64,000 bases of DNA from Betaproteobacteria bacterium (GCA_016234745.1 JACRAR010000074.1:62001-126000), one strand, 5' to 3'; shown: positions 30,910-39,968, counted from the stretch's first letter. Numbers and translations: made by a program. Notes: a model not told the origin generated them from the letters alone.

Positions 30910-30951
30910 GTCAATTTAGCTTGGTCAATTCAATCGCGTCAATTCAAGAAT
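30910..30951. repeat. Three 14-bp direct repeats in slt/cyclo-ligase divergent promoter region
   Basis: Copies at 30910-30923, 30924-30937 and 30938-30951 share GTCAATT; the last two share GTCAATTCAA. They fill the 66-bp gap between the divergent starts of slt (30890) and the cyclo-ligase (30957). The period is 14 bases, not a whole helical turn. They could be a regulator site or merely a slippage product; no family match was recognised. Confidence 0.6.
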
Positions 30952-30956
30952 AGCAC

Positions 30957-31601
30957 ATGCCCCGCACTACTCCAGCACCGGATAAGCCAACGGAAAACAG
31001 CGCAGTTCACCCGCTCGAACGTTCCGCGCTGAGACAGGAAAAAGTTGCTGCGCGTGAAGCGCTGAGTCCGTCGCAACACCGGTGTTTATCGGAGGCAATC
31101 GCAGCCAGCCTGGGGAAACTGCTGCAACAGTGCCCGCCACGCATTCTTGGCTTTTGCTGGCCGATCCGCGCCGAATTCGACTGCCGGCCACTGGTCGAAA
31201 TCTGGCGCGCCAGAGGAGCGCAAAGCTGTCTGCCCAAAGTCAGCGCGCCCGGAACGGCGCTCGAGTTTCGCGCCTGGCGTCCGGACAGCGAGATGCTGCG
31301 GGACCGTTACGGCATCCCTTATCCTGCCACAGGTGAAATCCTGTTCCCCGATGTCCTGCTGCTGCCGGTGAATGCGTTTGACGCTGCCGGCTATCGCCTG
31401 GGTTATGGCGCCGGATATTTCGACCGCACCCTGGCGCAATTGACTGCACAAGGGCGGCATCCCCTGACGATCGGCGTCGGTTTCGAATTGGCGCGGGTGG
31501 ACAGCATTCACCCGGCTCCTCACGACATTCCGCTCGACGCCGTGGTCACGGAAGGCGGGATTGCCGTTTTCTCCTCGCGCATCGCGCACTGGCCGCAATG
31601 A
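30957..31601 (+). CDS. 5-formyltetrahydrofolate cyclo-ligase
   Basis: Converts 5-formyl-THF to 5,10-methenyl-THF with ATP, returning the storage folate to the one-carbon pool. The 214-aa length is usual. The family motif NAFDAAGYRLGYGAGYFDRTL is present (near 138-158), as are an N-terminal R..K pair (LRQEKVAAREAL), the strand GFCWPIRAEFD and the substrate-loop residues in DRYGIPYP. ATG 30957 is 67 bases from the divergent slt start. No 6S RNA gene was seen next to it, although the two are neighbours in many proteobacteria. Confidence 0.92.
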   Translation: MPRTTPAPDKPTENSAVHPLERSALRQEKVAAREALSPSQHRCLSEAIAASLGKLLQQCPPRILGFCWPIRAEFDCRPLVEIWRARGAQSCLPKVSAPGTALEFRAWRPDSEMLRDRYGIPYPATGEILFPDVLLLPVNAFDAAGYRLGYGAGYFDRTLAQLTAQGRHPLTIGVGFELARVDSIHPAPHDIPLDAVVTEGGIAVFSSRIAHWPQ

Positions 31602-31674
31602 ATACTCTGCGCAAAAGCCTTTTCGGTTATGCGCTTTACATGGCATCATACGGGTCATCCCCAGTTGGAGCGCC

Positions 31675-32880
31675 ATGTCAGTGTCTGAGCCCAGTCCGCA
31701 GGACTTCCAAACGATTCCGCAGGACTTTCCCCTGGTCTCTTTGCGACCGGTAACGAATGCCCAGCATGGCTGGGCAGCGCTGTTTGTGGATCACCATCCC
31801 GCCGGCAACCTGGCCGCGCTGGCGCACTACTTCACCGAATTCGCGCTGCAGGAAGCGCTCTGCGGCTTGCCCTGCATCGTGCCGGTCGCCGGGCCGCAAG
31901 CCGTGACACCAGCGCTCGCCGCAGTCTTCCCTGCCGCCAGCACGGTGCTGCTGTTTCCCCTGGCAAGCTGTCTCGCCGCAGATGCCACGGTCGAACTCGA
32001 ACGACTGCAGCGACAGGGATTCCGCCTGATGGTCCAGGGCATCCCAGGGCCAGGACAGAATCTGCCCCCGGCAGTCACCGCACTGTCGGCCGCAGCGGAG
32101 GCATCCGGCGGCTGGAAGTCTCCGCCCAAGTCATTGCCCGGGCCGCACCTGGCGCTCGACGTAGACACCCCGACGCTGTTTGCGGCGGCGCAGACTGCGG
32201 GTTTCAGCCGCTATGCCGGCAGGTACCCGCTCAATCCCCTGCCCGCCCAGCAACAGAAAGGTCCCTCGCGCGCCCTGCTGCTGAAACTCCTGGGCCTGGT
32301 CACCAGCGACGGCGAGACGCACGAGATCGAGGATTTGCTCAAGCAGACGCCGGCACTTTCCTACCAGCTGCTGAGGCTCGTGAATTCGGTAAGCTTCTCC
32401 CTGAACACCAAGATTTCCAATTTTGGCCACGCCATCGCCCTGCTCGGCCGCCGCCAGTTGCAGCGCTGGCTGCAGTTGTTGCTCTACGCGCAGAAGAACG
32501 GCGACGCGCAAAACCCGCTGATGGCGCTCGCCGCTTTGCGCGCCAGCCTCTGCGAGGCGCTGTGCAAGATGCAGGGCGGCGATCGCGAAGCGCAGGAGCG
32601 GGCCTTCATGGCCGGCATGTTCTCCCTCCTCGATGCCCTGTTCGCCATGCCCCTGGCGGAAATCCTCGCGCCGCTGAACCTGGCCGACGAAGTGGTCGCG
32701 GCAGTGTTGCGCCGAGAAGGGTCCCTGGGCGGTCTGCTGACCCTGGCGGAACGGGCGGAAACGACGCCGGACGCCGCGTTCGGCGAGCTTCTGGCAGCCG
32801 CTGGAATGAACCCGGCCGACTATGCCCGCTGCCTGGTAGAGGCCTGCCACTGGACCATCCAGGTGGGCCAGGGTGCCTAA
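31675..32880 (+). CDS. HDOD-domain protein with degenerate EAL half (YuxH-like)
   Basis: A 401-aa signalling protein without obvious catalysis. The N-terminal half (about 20-190) follows the EAL fold pattern (FQTIPQDFPLVSLRPV, ALDVDTPTLFAAAQTAGFSRYAGRYPL) but lacks the EAL and metal motifs. The C-terminal half is an HDOD domain (about 195-390: LLLKLLGLVTSDGETHEIEDLLKQTPALSYQLLRLVNS, HAIALLGRRQLQRWL) in which HD-type metal ligands are missing, as is normal. ATG 31675 has GGAG just upstream. The next gene, a GGDEF/EAL enzyme, starts five bases after the stop, so they are probably one unit; the HDOD protein may regulate or sense c-di-GMP. Confidence 0.82.
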   Translation: MSVSEPSPQDFQTIPQDFPLVSLRPVTNAQHGWAALFVDHHPAGNLAALAHYFTEFALQEALCGLPCIVPVAGPQAVTPALAAVFPAASTVLLFPLASCLAADATVELERLQRQGFRLMVQGIPGPGQNLPPAVTALSAAAEASGGWKSPPKSLPGPHLALDVDTPTLFAAAQTAGFSRYAGRYPLNPLPAQQQKGPSRALLLKLLGLVTSDGETHEIEDLLKQTPALSYQLLRLVNSVSFSLNTKISNFGHAIALLGRRQLQRWLQLLLYAQKNGDAQNPLMALAALRASLCEALCKMQGGDREAQERAFMAGMFSLLDALFAMPLAEILAPLNLADEVVAAVLRREGSLGGLLTLAERAETTPDAAFGELLAAAGMNPADYARCLVEACHWTIQVGQGA

Positions 32881-32884
32881 CGCA

Positions 32885-34618
32885 ATGCCTGATCTCGCCG
32901 CCGAAGTCGCACGACTGAGCCGGGAGCTGGCGCAGACCGAAGCGAGAGTCCAGCAGCAAACCCAGATCCTCGACCAGATTCATGACTCCGTCATCGCCAT
33001 GGACCTGGCCGGCTTCATCACCCAATGGAACAAGGGCGCCGAGCGCCTGTTCGGATACACCGCGCAGGAGGCGATCGGCAACAACATCCTGTTCCTCTAT
33101 GTCGACGAAGACCAGGAGGTGGACCTGCAGCTTCAGGATATTTTTCTCGAACACGGCGGCCGCGAAATGGAAGTGCGCCGGCGCAAGAAATCCGGCGAGG
33201 TGTTCTGGGCCAGCCTCTCGCTGTCGCTGCTGCGCGACGATCACGGCGAGCCCAACGGCCTGATCGGCTACCTTTCCGACATCACCGAACGCAAGCGCAG
33301 CGAAGAGCGCATCAATTATCTCGCCTATTACGACGCCATCACCGGCCTGCCCAACCGCAGCCTGATGAACATCCTCATCGATCAGTCGCTGGTCGAAGCC
33401 AAGCGCGGCAAGCAACTCGGCGCCCTGCTGTTCATCGACCTGAATCGCTTCAAGCCGATCAACGATACGCTCGGCCACGAAGTCGGCGACCGCCTGCTGC
33501 AGCAAGTCGGCCAGCGTTTCCGCACCGCCTTGCGCAACGCCGACATGGTCGCGCGCTTGGGCGGCGACGAGTTCGTTGCCGCACTGTTCAACATCACCAA
33601 GCGCGAACATGCCGGCAACGTTGCGCAGAAACTGCTCGATGCGCTCGATGCGCCGATTCTGCTCGACGGTCATGAACTCAGCATCGACGCCAGCATCGGC
33701 ATCAGCATTTTCCCCGACGACGGTCCCGACAGCGCAACACTGTTGCGTTATGCCGACGTGGCGATGTACCGGGCCAAGCAGTCACCGCAAAAGAGCTATG
33801 CGTTTTTCAGCCCGGAGATGAACCAAATGGCGGTGGGCCGTCTCAACATCGAGTCCGGCTTGCGCCGCGCCATGGAACGCGGCGAACTGCTGCTGCACTA
33901 TCAGGCCAAGGTGAATATCAACACCGGCCGCATCATCGGCGCCGAAGCCCTGGTGCGCTGGAATCACCCGGAGCGTGGCATGGTATCGCCCGCCGAATTC
34001 ATTCCCATCGCCGAGGAGACCGGACTCATCGTCAACATCGGCGAATGGGTGCTGGAGGAAGCCTGCTCCCAGGCGCGCACCTGGGAGCAAAAAGGCGTGC
34101 CGCCGCTCAAGCTGGCGGTAAATATTTCCGCGCGGCAGATCAGTCCCAGGTTGCCGCACAGCATCGGCGCGCTGCTGGACCGCCACGGCCTGACGCCCGA
34201 CTGGCTCGAACTGGAGCTGACCGAGAGCATGCTGATGAACAATACCGACAGCGTCATCGGCATGATGGACGAGCTCAATGCAATGGGCATCAGCCTTTCG
34301 CTGGACGATTTCGGCACGGGTTTTTCCAGCCTCTCCTATCTCAAGCGCTTCCCCATCGATACGCTCAAGATCGACCGCTCCTTCGTCACCGGCACACCCA
34401 ACGATCCCGACGACTGCGCCATCGCCGGCGCCATCGTCGGCATGGCCAAGCAGCTGCGCCTCAACGTCATCGCGGAAGGCGTCGAAAACCTCGATCAGCT
34501 GGCCTTTCTCAAAAGCCTTGGCTGCGACGAGATCCAGGGCTTCCTGTTCTCGCGCCCCCTGCCGGCGGACCAGATCATCGCCATGGTCAACGCCGATCAG
34601 CGTCTGGGCGCTGATTGA
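32885..34618 (+). CDS. PAS-GGDEF-EAL cyclic di-GMP enzyme
   Basis: A 577-aa soluble protein: coiled start (LSRELAQTEARVQQQTQIL), PAS (about 28-145, ending LSDITERKRSEERI), GGDEF (about 148-310, intact GGDEF after RNADMVARL) and EAL (about 325-570, intact EALVRWNHP, LELELTESML, LDDFGTGFSSLSYL). Both halves keep their catalytic residues. No membrane segment. A GTG at 32873 would extend it by four codons and overlap the HDOD gene, so the exact start is open. A perfect 9-bp stem-loop follows the stop. Co-transcription with the HDOD gene is likely. Confidence 0.92.
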   Translation: MPDLAAEVARLSRELAQTEARVQQQTQILDQIHDSVIAMDLAGFITQWNKGAERLFGYTAQEAIGNNILFLYVDEDQEVDLQLQDIFLEHGGREMEVRRRKKSGEVFWASLSLSLLRDDHGEPNGLIGYLSDITERKRSEERINYLAYYDAITGLPNRSLMNILIDQSLVEAKRGKQLGALLFIDLNRFKPINDTLGHEVGDRLLQQVGQRFRTALRNADMVARLGGDEFVAALFNITKREHAGNVAQKLLDALDAPILLDGHELSIDASIGISIFPDDGPDSATLLRYADVAMYRAKQSPQKSYAFFSPEMNQMAVGRLNIESGLRRAMERGELLLHYQAKVNINTGRIIGAEALVRWNHPERGMVSPAEFIPIAEETGLIVNIGEWVLEEACSQARTWEQKGVPPLKLAVNISARQISPRLPHSIGALLDRHGLTPDWLELELTESMLMNNTDSVIGMMDELNAMGISLSLDDFGTGFSSLSYLKRFPIDTLKIDRSFVTGTPNDPDDCAIAGAIVGMAKQLRLNVIAEGVENLDQLAFLKSLGCDEIQGFLFSRPLPADQIIAMVNADQRLGAD

Positions 34619-34626
34619 CCGTTGGC

Positions 34627-34650
34627 ATTGCCGGAACTCGCTCCGGCAAT
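34627..34650 (+). terminator. Stem-loop after GGDEF/EAL gene
   Basis: Perfect 9-bp inverted repeat ATTGCCGGA / TCCGGCAAT with a 6-base loop, nine bases past the stop at 34618. Only a short T run follows, so it may be a weak intrinsic terminator or a message-stabilising hairpin. It separates the signalling pair from argS, which has its own promoter. Confidence 0.55.
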
Positions 34651-34801
34651 TTCGCATCTCGATTCCATAAGCAACCCCAGCGATTTGTTCCAGATTTGCA
34701 ATCTCGTTGTTCCCAGGCACTGAATCTCTGGCGCAATATTCAACATGGCATTCGCTTCACCCGGAGTTCGAAGCACCTCCGGGAAGCTGCATCGCTACAG
34801 G

Positions 34802-34807
34802 TATAAT
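34802..34807 (+). promoter_or_regulatory. Consensus -10 box directly before argS
   Basis: A perfect TATAAT ends eight bases before the argS ATG at 34815. With the usual spacing, transcription would begin at or one base before the A of the start codon, giving a leaderless or nearly leaderless message. No Shine-Dalgarno is visible in the eight bases between. No good -35 hexamer was found at 16-18 bases upstream. Confidence 0.5.
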
Positions 34808-34814
34808 TCCACCC

Positions 34815-36557
34815 ATGTCATTCAATCCCCAAGCCCACCTGCGCCAATTGCTCAGCGCTGCGCTGGCGAGCGTTGCGCCGGGCCAGCAAGACATCGCCAT
34901 TCTGCTGGAACGCCCCAAGCAGGCCAGTCATGGCGATTTCGCGAGCAACCTGGCGCTGCAACTGGCGAAAATCCTCAAGGCCAATCCGCGTGAGATCGCG
35001 CAGCGGCTGGCACGCGAGATTGCGGTGTCACCCTGGGTCGACCAGGTCGAAGTGGCCGGTGCAGGCTTCATCAATTTCCGGCTCGCGCCCGCCGCCAAGA
35101 CCCAGGTGGTCAGGGACATCCTGGAACAGGGGGATGCGTATGGCCGCGGCACTCTGGGCAGCGGCCAGCGCATCCAGGTCGAATTCGTGTCGGCCAATCC
35201 GACCGGTCCGCTGCATGTCGGCCATGGCCGCAGCGCCAGCTTCGGCGCGAGCCTGGCGAATCTGTTGAGCTGGGCCGGGTATGCGGTCAAGCGCGAATAC
35301 TATGTGAACGATGCCGGCCGGCAAATGGACATCCTGGCGCTGTCGACCTGGCTGCGTTATCTGGCGCTGTGCGGCGAGGAACTGACATTCCCGCCCAACT
35401 GCTACCAGGGCGATTATGTCATCGACATGGCGCGGCAGATGCACGCTGCGCACGGACAACGCTACCGCCATTCGGCCGAGGCGCTGCGCGCCTGCGTGCC
35501 GCAATCCGCAGATATCGAGGTGCAACTCGACAACCTGATCCTGGCCGCCAAGGATTTGCTCGGCGAGGACTGGGCCTATATCCACCAGCATGCACTCACC
35601 GAACAATTGGCCGACTGCCGCACCGACCTGGAAGAATTCGGCGTGCATTACGACCAGTGGTTTTCCGAACGCGCCCTCTACGACACCGGCATGGTGGCGC
35701 AAGCGATGCAACGTCTGGAGAAGAACGGCCACATCTACCTGCAGGATGGCGCCAAGTGGTTCCGCTCCACCGCCTTCGGCGACGAGAAGGACCGTGTAGT
35801 CCAGCGCGACAACGGCCTGTATACCTATTTCGCCTCGGATATCGCCTACCATCTCAACAAGCTGGAGCGCGGCTTCGACAAAATCATCGACATCTGGGGC
35901 GCCGACCATCACGGCTACATCCCGCGCGTGCGCGGCGCCCTGCGTGCGCTCGGCAGCGACGACGGCAAGCTCGACGTGATCCTGGTGCAGTTCGTTTCGC
36001 TCTGGCACGGCAAGGAAAAAGTTTCGATGTCCACGCGTTCGGGCCAGTTCGTGACCTTGCGCGAACTGCGCGCCGAAGTCGGCAACGACGCCTGCCGTTT
36101 TTTCTACCTGCTCAGGAAGGCCGACCAGGCGCTGGATTTCGATCTCGACCTGGCCAAAGCGCAGAACAGCGACAACCCGGTGTACTACCTGCAGTATGCG
36201 CATGCCCGGGTCTGTTCGGTGCTGGCGCAGACCGCAGGTGACGCTTTGTCCAACTGTGCCGACTACGCCGCCGCCGATCTGGCTCTGCTGAGCAACGCGC
36301 GGGAACTGGCATTGTGCTCGCGCCTGGCGGAGTTCCCCGCGGTGATCGAGGACGCCGCCCGCGACTATGCCCCCCATGCAATAGCCTTCTACCTCAAGGA
36401 TCTCGCCGCCGATTTTCACAGCTATTACAATGCCGAGCGCATCCTGGTCGAGGACACGGCACAGCGTTCGGCGCGCCTGGCGCTGATCGCGGCGCTGCGT
36501 CAAGTATTGCGCAACGGTTTCAGAATCCTGGGTGTTACGGCGCCGGAGAGCATGTAA
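34815..36557 (+). CDS. argS: Arginyl-tRNA synthetase
   Basis: Class I aminoacyl-tRNA synthetase charging tRNA-Arg. The 580-aa protein has the N-terminal Add1 domain, the HIGH signature as HVGHGRSA after SANPTGPLH, a KMSKS counterpart EKVSMSTRSG, and the C-terminal anticodon-binding DALR domain (CSRLAEFPAVIEDAARDYAPH, then FHSYYNAERIL). The start is fixed by the TATAAT box eight bases upstream and by homology; the longer frame to 34707 lies before this promoter. The gene is followed by one base and then the ATG of the SPOR protein gene, as in many betaproteobacteria, so they are one operon with the dsbA genes. Confidence 0.96.
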   Translation: MSFNPQAHLRQLLSAALASVAPGQQDIAILLERPKQASHGDFASNLALQLAKILKANPREIAQRLAREIAVSPWVDQVEVAGAGFINFRLAPAAKTQVVRDILEQGDAYGRGTLGSGQRIQVEFVSANPTGPLHVGHGRSASFGASLANLLSWAGYAVKREYYVNDAGRQMDILALSTWLRYLALCGEELTFPPNCYQGDYVIDMARQMHAAHGQRYRHSAEALRACVPQSADIEVQLDNLILAAKDLLGEDWAYIHQHALTEQLADCRTDLEEFGVHYDQWFSERALYDTGMVAQAMQRLEKNGHIYLQDGAKWFRSTAFGDEKDRVVQRDNGLYTYFASDIAYHLNKLERGFDKIIDIWGADHHGYIPRVRGALRALGSDDGKLDVILVQFVSLWHGKEKVSMSTRSGQFVTLRELRAEVGNDACRFFYLLRKADQALDFDLDLAKAQNSDNPVYYLQYAHARVCSVLAQTAGDALSNCADYAAADLALLSNARELALCSRLAEFPAVIEDAARDYAPHAIAFYLKDLAADFHSYYNAERILVEDTAQRSARLALIAALRQVLRNGFRILGVTAPESM

Positions 36558-36558
36558 G

Positions 36559-37170
36559 ATGGACTCAAGCAATTCCAAGCAACAACGCGGCGGCACGCTG
36601 CTCGGGCTGTTCCTCGGCCTGGTGATCGGCGTAATGATCGCCTTCGGCGTGGTCTGGTATCTCAACAAGACACCCCTGCCTTTTCTCGACAAGCTGTCCC
36701 GCCCGGAAAAGCCGGAAACCAAGCCGGGCGCAGCGCCCCAGGCGCCGCAGCCCCTCCCCGGCAAGCCCGGCGACAAGGTCAATGAAAAACCGCGCTTCGA
36801 GTTCTACAAGATTCTGCCGAGCGGCCAGGAAGCTGCGCCGGCGCCCGCCGATGCCAAGCCGCAGCCAAATGCTGCACCGGCGGCGGCCGAAGTTCCGCTG
36901 CCGCCCGTCGAAACCCTGTACCTGCAGGCGGGCGCTTTCCAGAAACCCGCCGATGCCGACAATCTCAAGGCGAAGCTGGCCCTGATGGGGCTGGAAGCCA
37001 GCGTGCAGGAAGTGAATATTCCTGACAAGGGGATCATGCACCGGGTCAGGGTCGGTCCGTTTGCCAAACCGGAAGAGATGAATCGTGTGCGCACCCAGTT
37101 ATCACAGAACGGAATCCAGGCGAGCGTGGTCAAAGCCAAGGAAAGCCCGGCGGCCCCCGCCCATCCATAA
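36559..37170 (+). CDS. SPOR-domain membrane protein (FtsN-like)
   Basis: A 203-aa inner-membrane protein with a short cytoplasmic start, one TM helix (about 20-44, LLGLFLGLVIGVMIAFGVVWYL), a proline/alanine/lysine-rich periplasmic linker, and a C-terminal SPOR domain (about 122-195, LYLQAGAFQKPADADNLKAKL, HRVRVGPF). SPOR domains bind denuded glycan strands at division septa, so a role in cell division or envelope assembly is likely. The ATG follows the argS stop by one base. It resembles FtsN in layout, but SPOR proteins are numerous and exact equivalence is not claimed. Confidence 0.85.
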   Translation: MDSSNSKQQRGGTLLGLFLGLVIGVMIAFGVVWYLNKTPLPFLDKLSRPEKPETKPGAAPQAPQPLPGKPGDKVNEKPRFEFYKILPSGQEAAPAPADAKPQPNAAPAAAEVPLPPVETLYLQAGAFQKPADADNLKAKLALMGLEASVQEVNIPDKGIMHRVRVGPFAKPEEMNRVRTQLSQNGIQASVVKAKESPAAPAHP

Positions 37171-37189
37171 AATCGTTCAGGAGTAATCC

Positions 37190-37822
37190 ATGCAAAAAAT
37201 CACCCGTATCCTTGCCGGCTTGATGCTGCTGTTTGTCGCCGCAACCGTCCAGGCCGAGCTCAAGCAAGGCCGCGATTATGAATTGGTCAACCCGCCGCAA
37301 GCGGCAGAAAAAGGCAAGGTCGAGGTGCTCGAATTCTTTTCCTACATGTGCCCCCACTGCGACCACATCGACCCGGTCGTCGCCAAATGGCACAAGGCCC
37401 TGGCCAAGGATGTCGTGTTTACGCGCATTCCGGTGATCTTCCGGCCGCAATGGGAAGCGCCCGCCCGGCTCTATTACACGCTGGATGCGCTGGGCGAACT
37501 GGACAAGCTCCATGGTGCCGCCTTTAGCGCAATCCACCGCGAGAACACCGACCTCGGCAACGAAGCAAACGTAACCAATTGGGCCGTCAAGAAAGGGCTC
37601 GATCGCAAGAAATTCAGCGACACCTACAATTCCTTCTCGGTGCAAAGCAAGGCCCAGGGCAGCAAACAGAAGCAAGGGGCATACGGCATACCCGGCGTGC
37701 CGGCTTTCGTCGTCGCCGGCAAATACCGCACTCCCGACAATTATCCCGGCAGTTTCGACGAGATGATGAAACTGGTGGATGATCTGATCGCCAAGGCACG
37801 CGCCGAACAGGGCAGAAAATAA
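37190..37822 (+). CDS. dsbA: Thiol:disulfide interchange protein DsbA (first copy)
   Basis: Periplasmic oxidoreductase that introduces disulfides into exported proteins and is reoxidised by DsbB. The 210-aa precursor has a signal peptide ending AATVQA (1-22), the thioredoxin active site CPHC at 54-57 and the cis-proline loop GVPAFVV. A helical insertion lies between them. RBS AGGAG seven bases before the ATG. It is 19 bases after the SPOR gene and nine bases before a second dsbA, all in one direction from argS. Confidence 0.93.
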   Translation: MQKITRILAGLMLLFVAATVQAELKQGRDYELVNPPQAAEKGKVEVLEFFSYMCPHCDHIDPVVAKWHKALAKDVVFTRIPVIFRPQWEAPARLYYTLDALGELDKLHGAAFSAIHRENTDLGNEANVTNWAVKKGLDRKKFSDTYNSFSVQSKAQGSKQKQGAYGIPGVPAFVVAGKYRTPDNYPGSFDEMMKLVDDLIAKARAEQGRK

Positions 37823-37830
37823 AGTCGCCC

Positions 37831-38475
37831 ATGCGCCTTGGCCGCATTGCCCTAGTCTTCGTCGTCCTGCTGTTGTCCTGGCTTGCGGGCGCCGCCCGGG
37901 CCGAACTGAAGGAAGGCGAAGACTACAAGCTGATCGCACCGCAGCCGACCGAAGCCATCGGCAAGATCGAAGTCACGGAATTCTTCTGGTACGGCTGCCC
38001 GCATTGCTTCGAACTGGAACCCGTCATCAACCAGTGGCTGCAGACGCTGCCCAAGGATGTCGCCTTCCGCCGCATTCCGGCGATCTTTCTCGATGCGCGC
38101 TGGGCGCCTGCGGCCCGGCTGTATTACGCGCTCGATGTGCTGGGCGAGGAGACCCGCCTGCGCAGCGCGCTGTTCGACGCGATCCATGTCGGACGCATGA
38201 ACCACACCAGCGAGGCTGAAGTCGGGGAATGGCTGGCAAAACAAGGTATTGAGCGCAGCAAATTTTCCGCCGCCTACAATTCTGCCGCCGTTCAAAGCAA
38301 GATCAACCGCGCCCAGGAACTGACCCAGGCCCATGCCGTCCGTGGCGTGCCAGCCATCGTCGTCGGCGGAAAATACTTCACCTCGAACAACATGGTCGAC
38401 AGCAACGAAGCCCTCCCAGCGATCCTCGATGAATTGATCAAGAAGGTGCGGGCCGAGCAGGGCCAGAAGAAGTAG
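37831..38475 (+). CDS. Thiol:disulfide interchange protein DsbA (second copy)
   Basis: A 214-aa precursor with signal peptide (MRLGRIALVFVVLLLSWLAGAARA), CPHC at 56-59 and cis-proline loop GVPAIVV. It is clearly homologous to the copy just upstream along its full length (ELKEGEDYKLI versus ELKQGRDYELV), but diverged enough to be old. The surface before the active site differs (EFFWYG versus EFFSYM). Two tandem DsbA proteins suggest split substrate or partner use. Nothing indicates loss of function in either. Confidence 0.92.
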   Translation: MRLGRIALVFVVLLLSWLAGAARAELKEGEDYKLIAPQPTEAIGKIEVTEFFWYGCPHCFELEPVINQWLQTLPKDVAFRRIPAIFLDARWAPAARLYYALDVLGEETRLRSALFDAIHVGRMNHTSEAEVGEWLAKQGIERSKFSAAYNSAAVQSKINRAQELTQAHAVRGVPAIVVGGKYFTSNNMVDSNEALPAILDELIKKVRAEQGQKK

Positions 38476-38588
38476 TTAAATTCCTTTCCAAAATTGTGCG
38501 TGCCGCGAAGACGAGCCGAAGATGACCGCAGGAAATCCCTGTGGGACAGTGCTACTGCACGGCGAGGTGAAACGACGCCCCGAAGGAA

Positions 38589-38603
38589 GTCCCCTTGGGG
38601 GAC
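38589..38603. terminator. Weak hairpin between convergent dsbA and HDOD genes
   Basis: GTCCCC / GGGGAC stem of six pairs with a three-base loop in the 155-bp gap between the second dsbA and the HDOD gene. Neither side has a strong T run; the minus-strand side is followed by TTCCTT. It could serve as a bidirectional terminator. Nothing else was recognised in this gap. Confidence 0.3.
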
Positions 38604-38630
38604 AAAGTCACGGGCGATTTGGGAAAGGAA

Positions 38631-39896
38631 TTACTCCACTTCGCGGCCGAGTTGCTGTACCCAGGCGATCGTCTCGCTCAGGCACAAGCCCAGGGTCTGA
38701 AAGGTGATCTTGTTGCCAAATCGTTTGAGCAGCGCGGCGGTTGCATCGATGTTCTCGTTGTCGTAATTCTCGGTCAGGTTCAGCAGCAGCCCCAGTTCTC
38801 CCTCGTGATGCGACAAGGCCAGCCTGACCTCGCTGGTGACGGCAATCTGCGAAAGTATATCGGTCATCGTCATTCCCAGCGCCGCCGGCATATAGGACAT
38901 CAGGCCCGCGATGAAGGCGGGGTCGCGCAAGTCACGCTTGGCCGGATAACAGCGCGCTGCGAGCAGTTCCATGAAGCAGCCGCGCAACGCCGCCGTTTGC
39001 ATCAGGGGATTGTTGCCGGGATTGGCGTTGCCGCCGGTCTGGCTGAACAACAGCAGGGTCAGCCAGCGCTGAATCTGCCGCATGCCAACCACAGTGATGG
39101 CATGACGAATCGAGGTGATCCGCGAATGCGCCCCCATGCCCACCGCATTGGTCAGACGCAGGAGATTAATGGCCAGTCCCGGCTCGCTTTTGAAGACAGC
39201 CTCGATCAGGGCAACGTCGGCATTTTGGTTGATGAGGTTGATGATGCGCATCAGCCCCTGGGTTGAGGTATCCAGCTTGCGGCCTTCGACGATGACCGGG
39301 TGGGCGAAAAAGTATCCCTGGAAAATATCGAAGCCCAGATCGCTGCAGAGTTTCTTTTCCTCAAGCGACTCGACCCGGTTGGCGATCAGCTTGGTCGGTG
39401 ACGAGCGCAGGCGGGAGACGATGGACGTATTCCGGTTCGCCGCAACAGCACTGACATCCAGCTTTGAATAGGAAGCCAGATGCAGCAACCGGCTTACCGG
39501 CTCTGAAATTTCATTGATACCCGACACCGAGAATTCGTAGCCGCCATGCCGCAATTCGCCACAGCGCTCCAGCAGGCGCGGAGAAATGTCCTGGCTGGCA
39601 TCGACTTCGAGCAGGACCGTTTCTTTCGGCAGAAACTCGGCAATGCCGTCTTCGCACAGAAAATCCTCATCGACATTGATGAAAGCCTTCTGGTTGCCGA
39701 GCGCATTGGCCAGCCCGAGTTCGGCGAAGGCCTTGCAGGCCACGTCGGCCGTGGCCGCCTTGGCGCTGGTAATCACCGAAAAGTTGTCGGCCGTGTTGCG
39801 GAACAGCAGTTCGTAACCGATCACCGCCTGGGCACGGTCTATCAGCGGCTGCTTGCCCAGATAAATATCCTTGGTTGAATCGGACGGGCTATTCAT
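38631..39896 (-). CDS. HDOD signalling protein with EAL-like N-terminal domain (YuxH family)
   Basis: A 421-aa protein. The EAL-like part (about 12-210) has IYLGKQPLIDRAQAVIGYELLFRN, where EAL is replaced by ELL as in YuxH relatives, followed by INVDEDFL, VLLEVDASQDISPRLL and IFQGYFFAHP. The HDOD domain (about 220-415) includes LINLI, EAVFKSEPGLAINLLRLTNAV and the RHAITVVGMRQIQRWL segment. ATG 39896 begins MNSPSDSTKDIYLGKQ; an upstream extension lacks homology. It is related in design to the protein at 31675 but keeps more EAL features. It precedes no same-strand partner closely (72 bases from the PAS-GGDEF-EAL gene upstream). Confidence 0.85.
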   Translation of the reverse strand: MNSPSDSTKDIYLGKQPLIDRAQAVIGYELLFRNTADNFSVITSAKAATADVACKAFAELGLANALGNQKAFINVDEDFLCEDGIAEFLPKETVLLEVDASQDISPRLLERCGELRHGGYEFSVSGINEISEPVSRLLHLASYSKLDVSAVAANRNTSIVSRLRSSPTKLIANRVESLEEKKLCSDLGFDIFQGYFFAHPVIVEGRKLDTSTQGLMRIINLINQNADVALIEAVFKSEPGLAINLLRLTNAVGMGAHSRITSIRHAITVVGMRQIQRWLTLLLFSQTGGNANPGNNPLMQTAALRGCFMELLAARCYPAKRDLRDPAFIAGLMSYMPAALGMTMTDILSQIAVTSEVRLALSHHEGELGLLLNLTENYDNENIDATAALLKRFGNKITFQTLGLCLSETIAWVQQLGREVE

Positions 39897-39968
39897 GGTG
39901 GCTGAAGATAATCCAATTCTTGCCGGATCGCCAGCCCGGGGACATCGCGGCATCGCGGCGGGCGGTTC

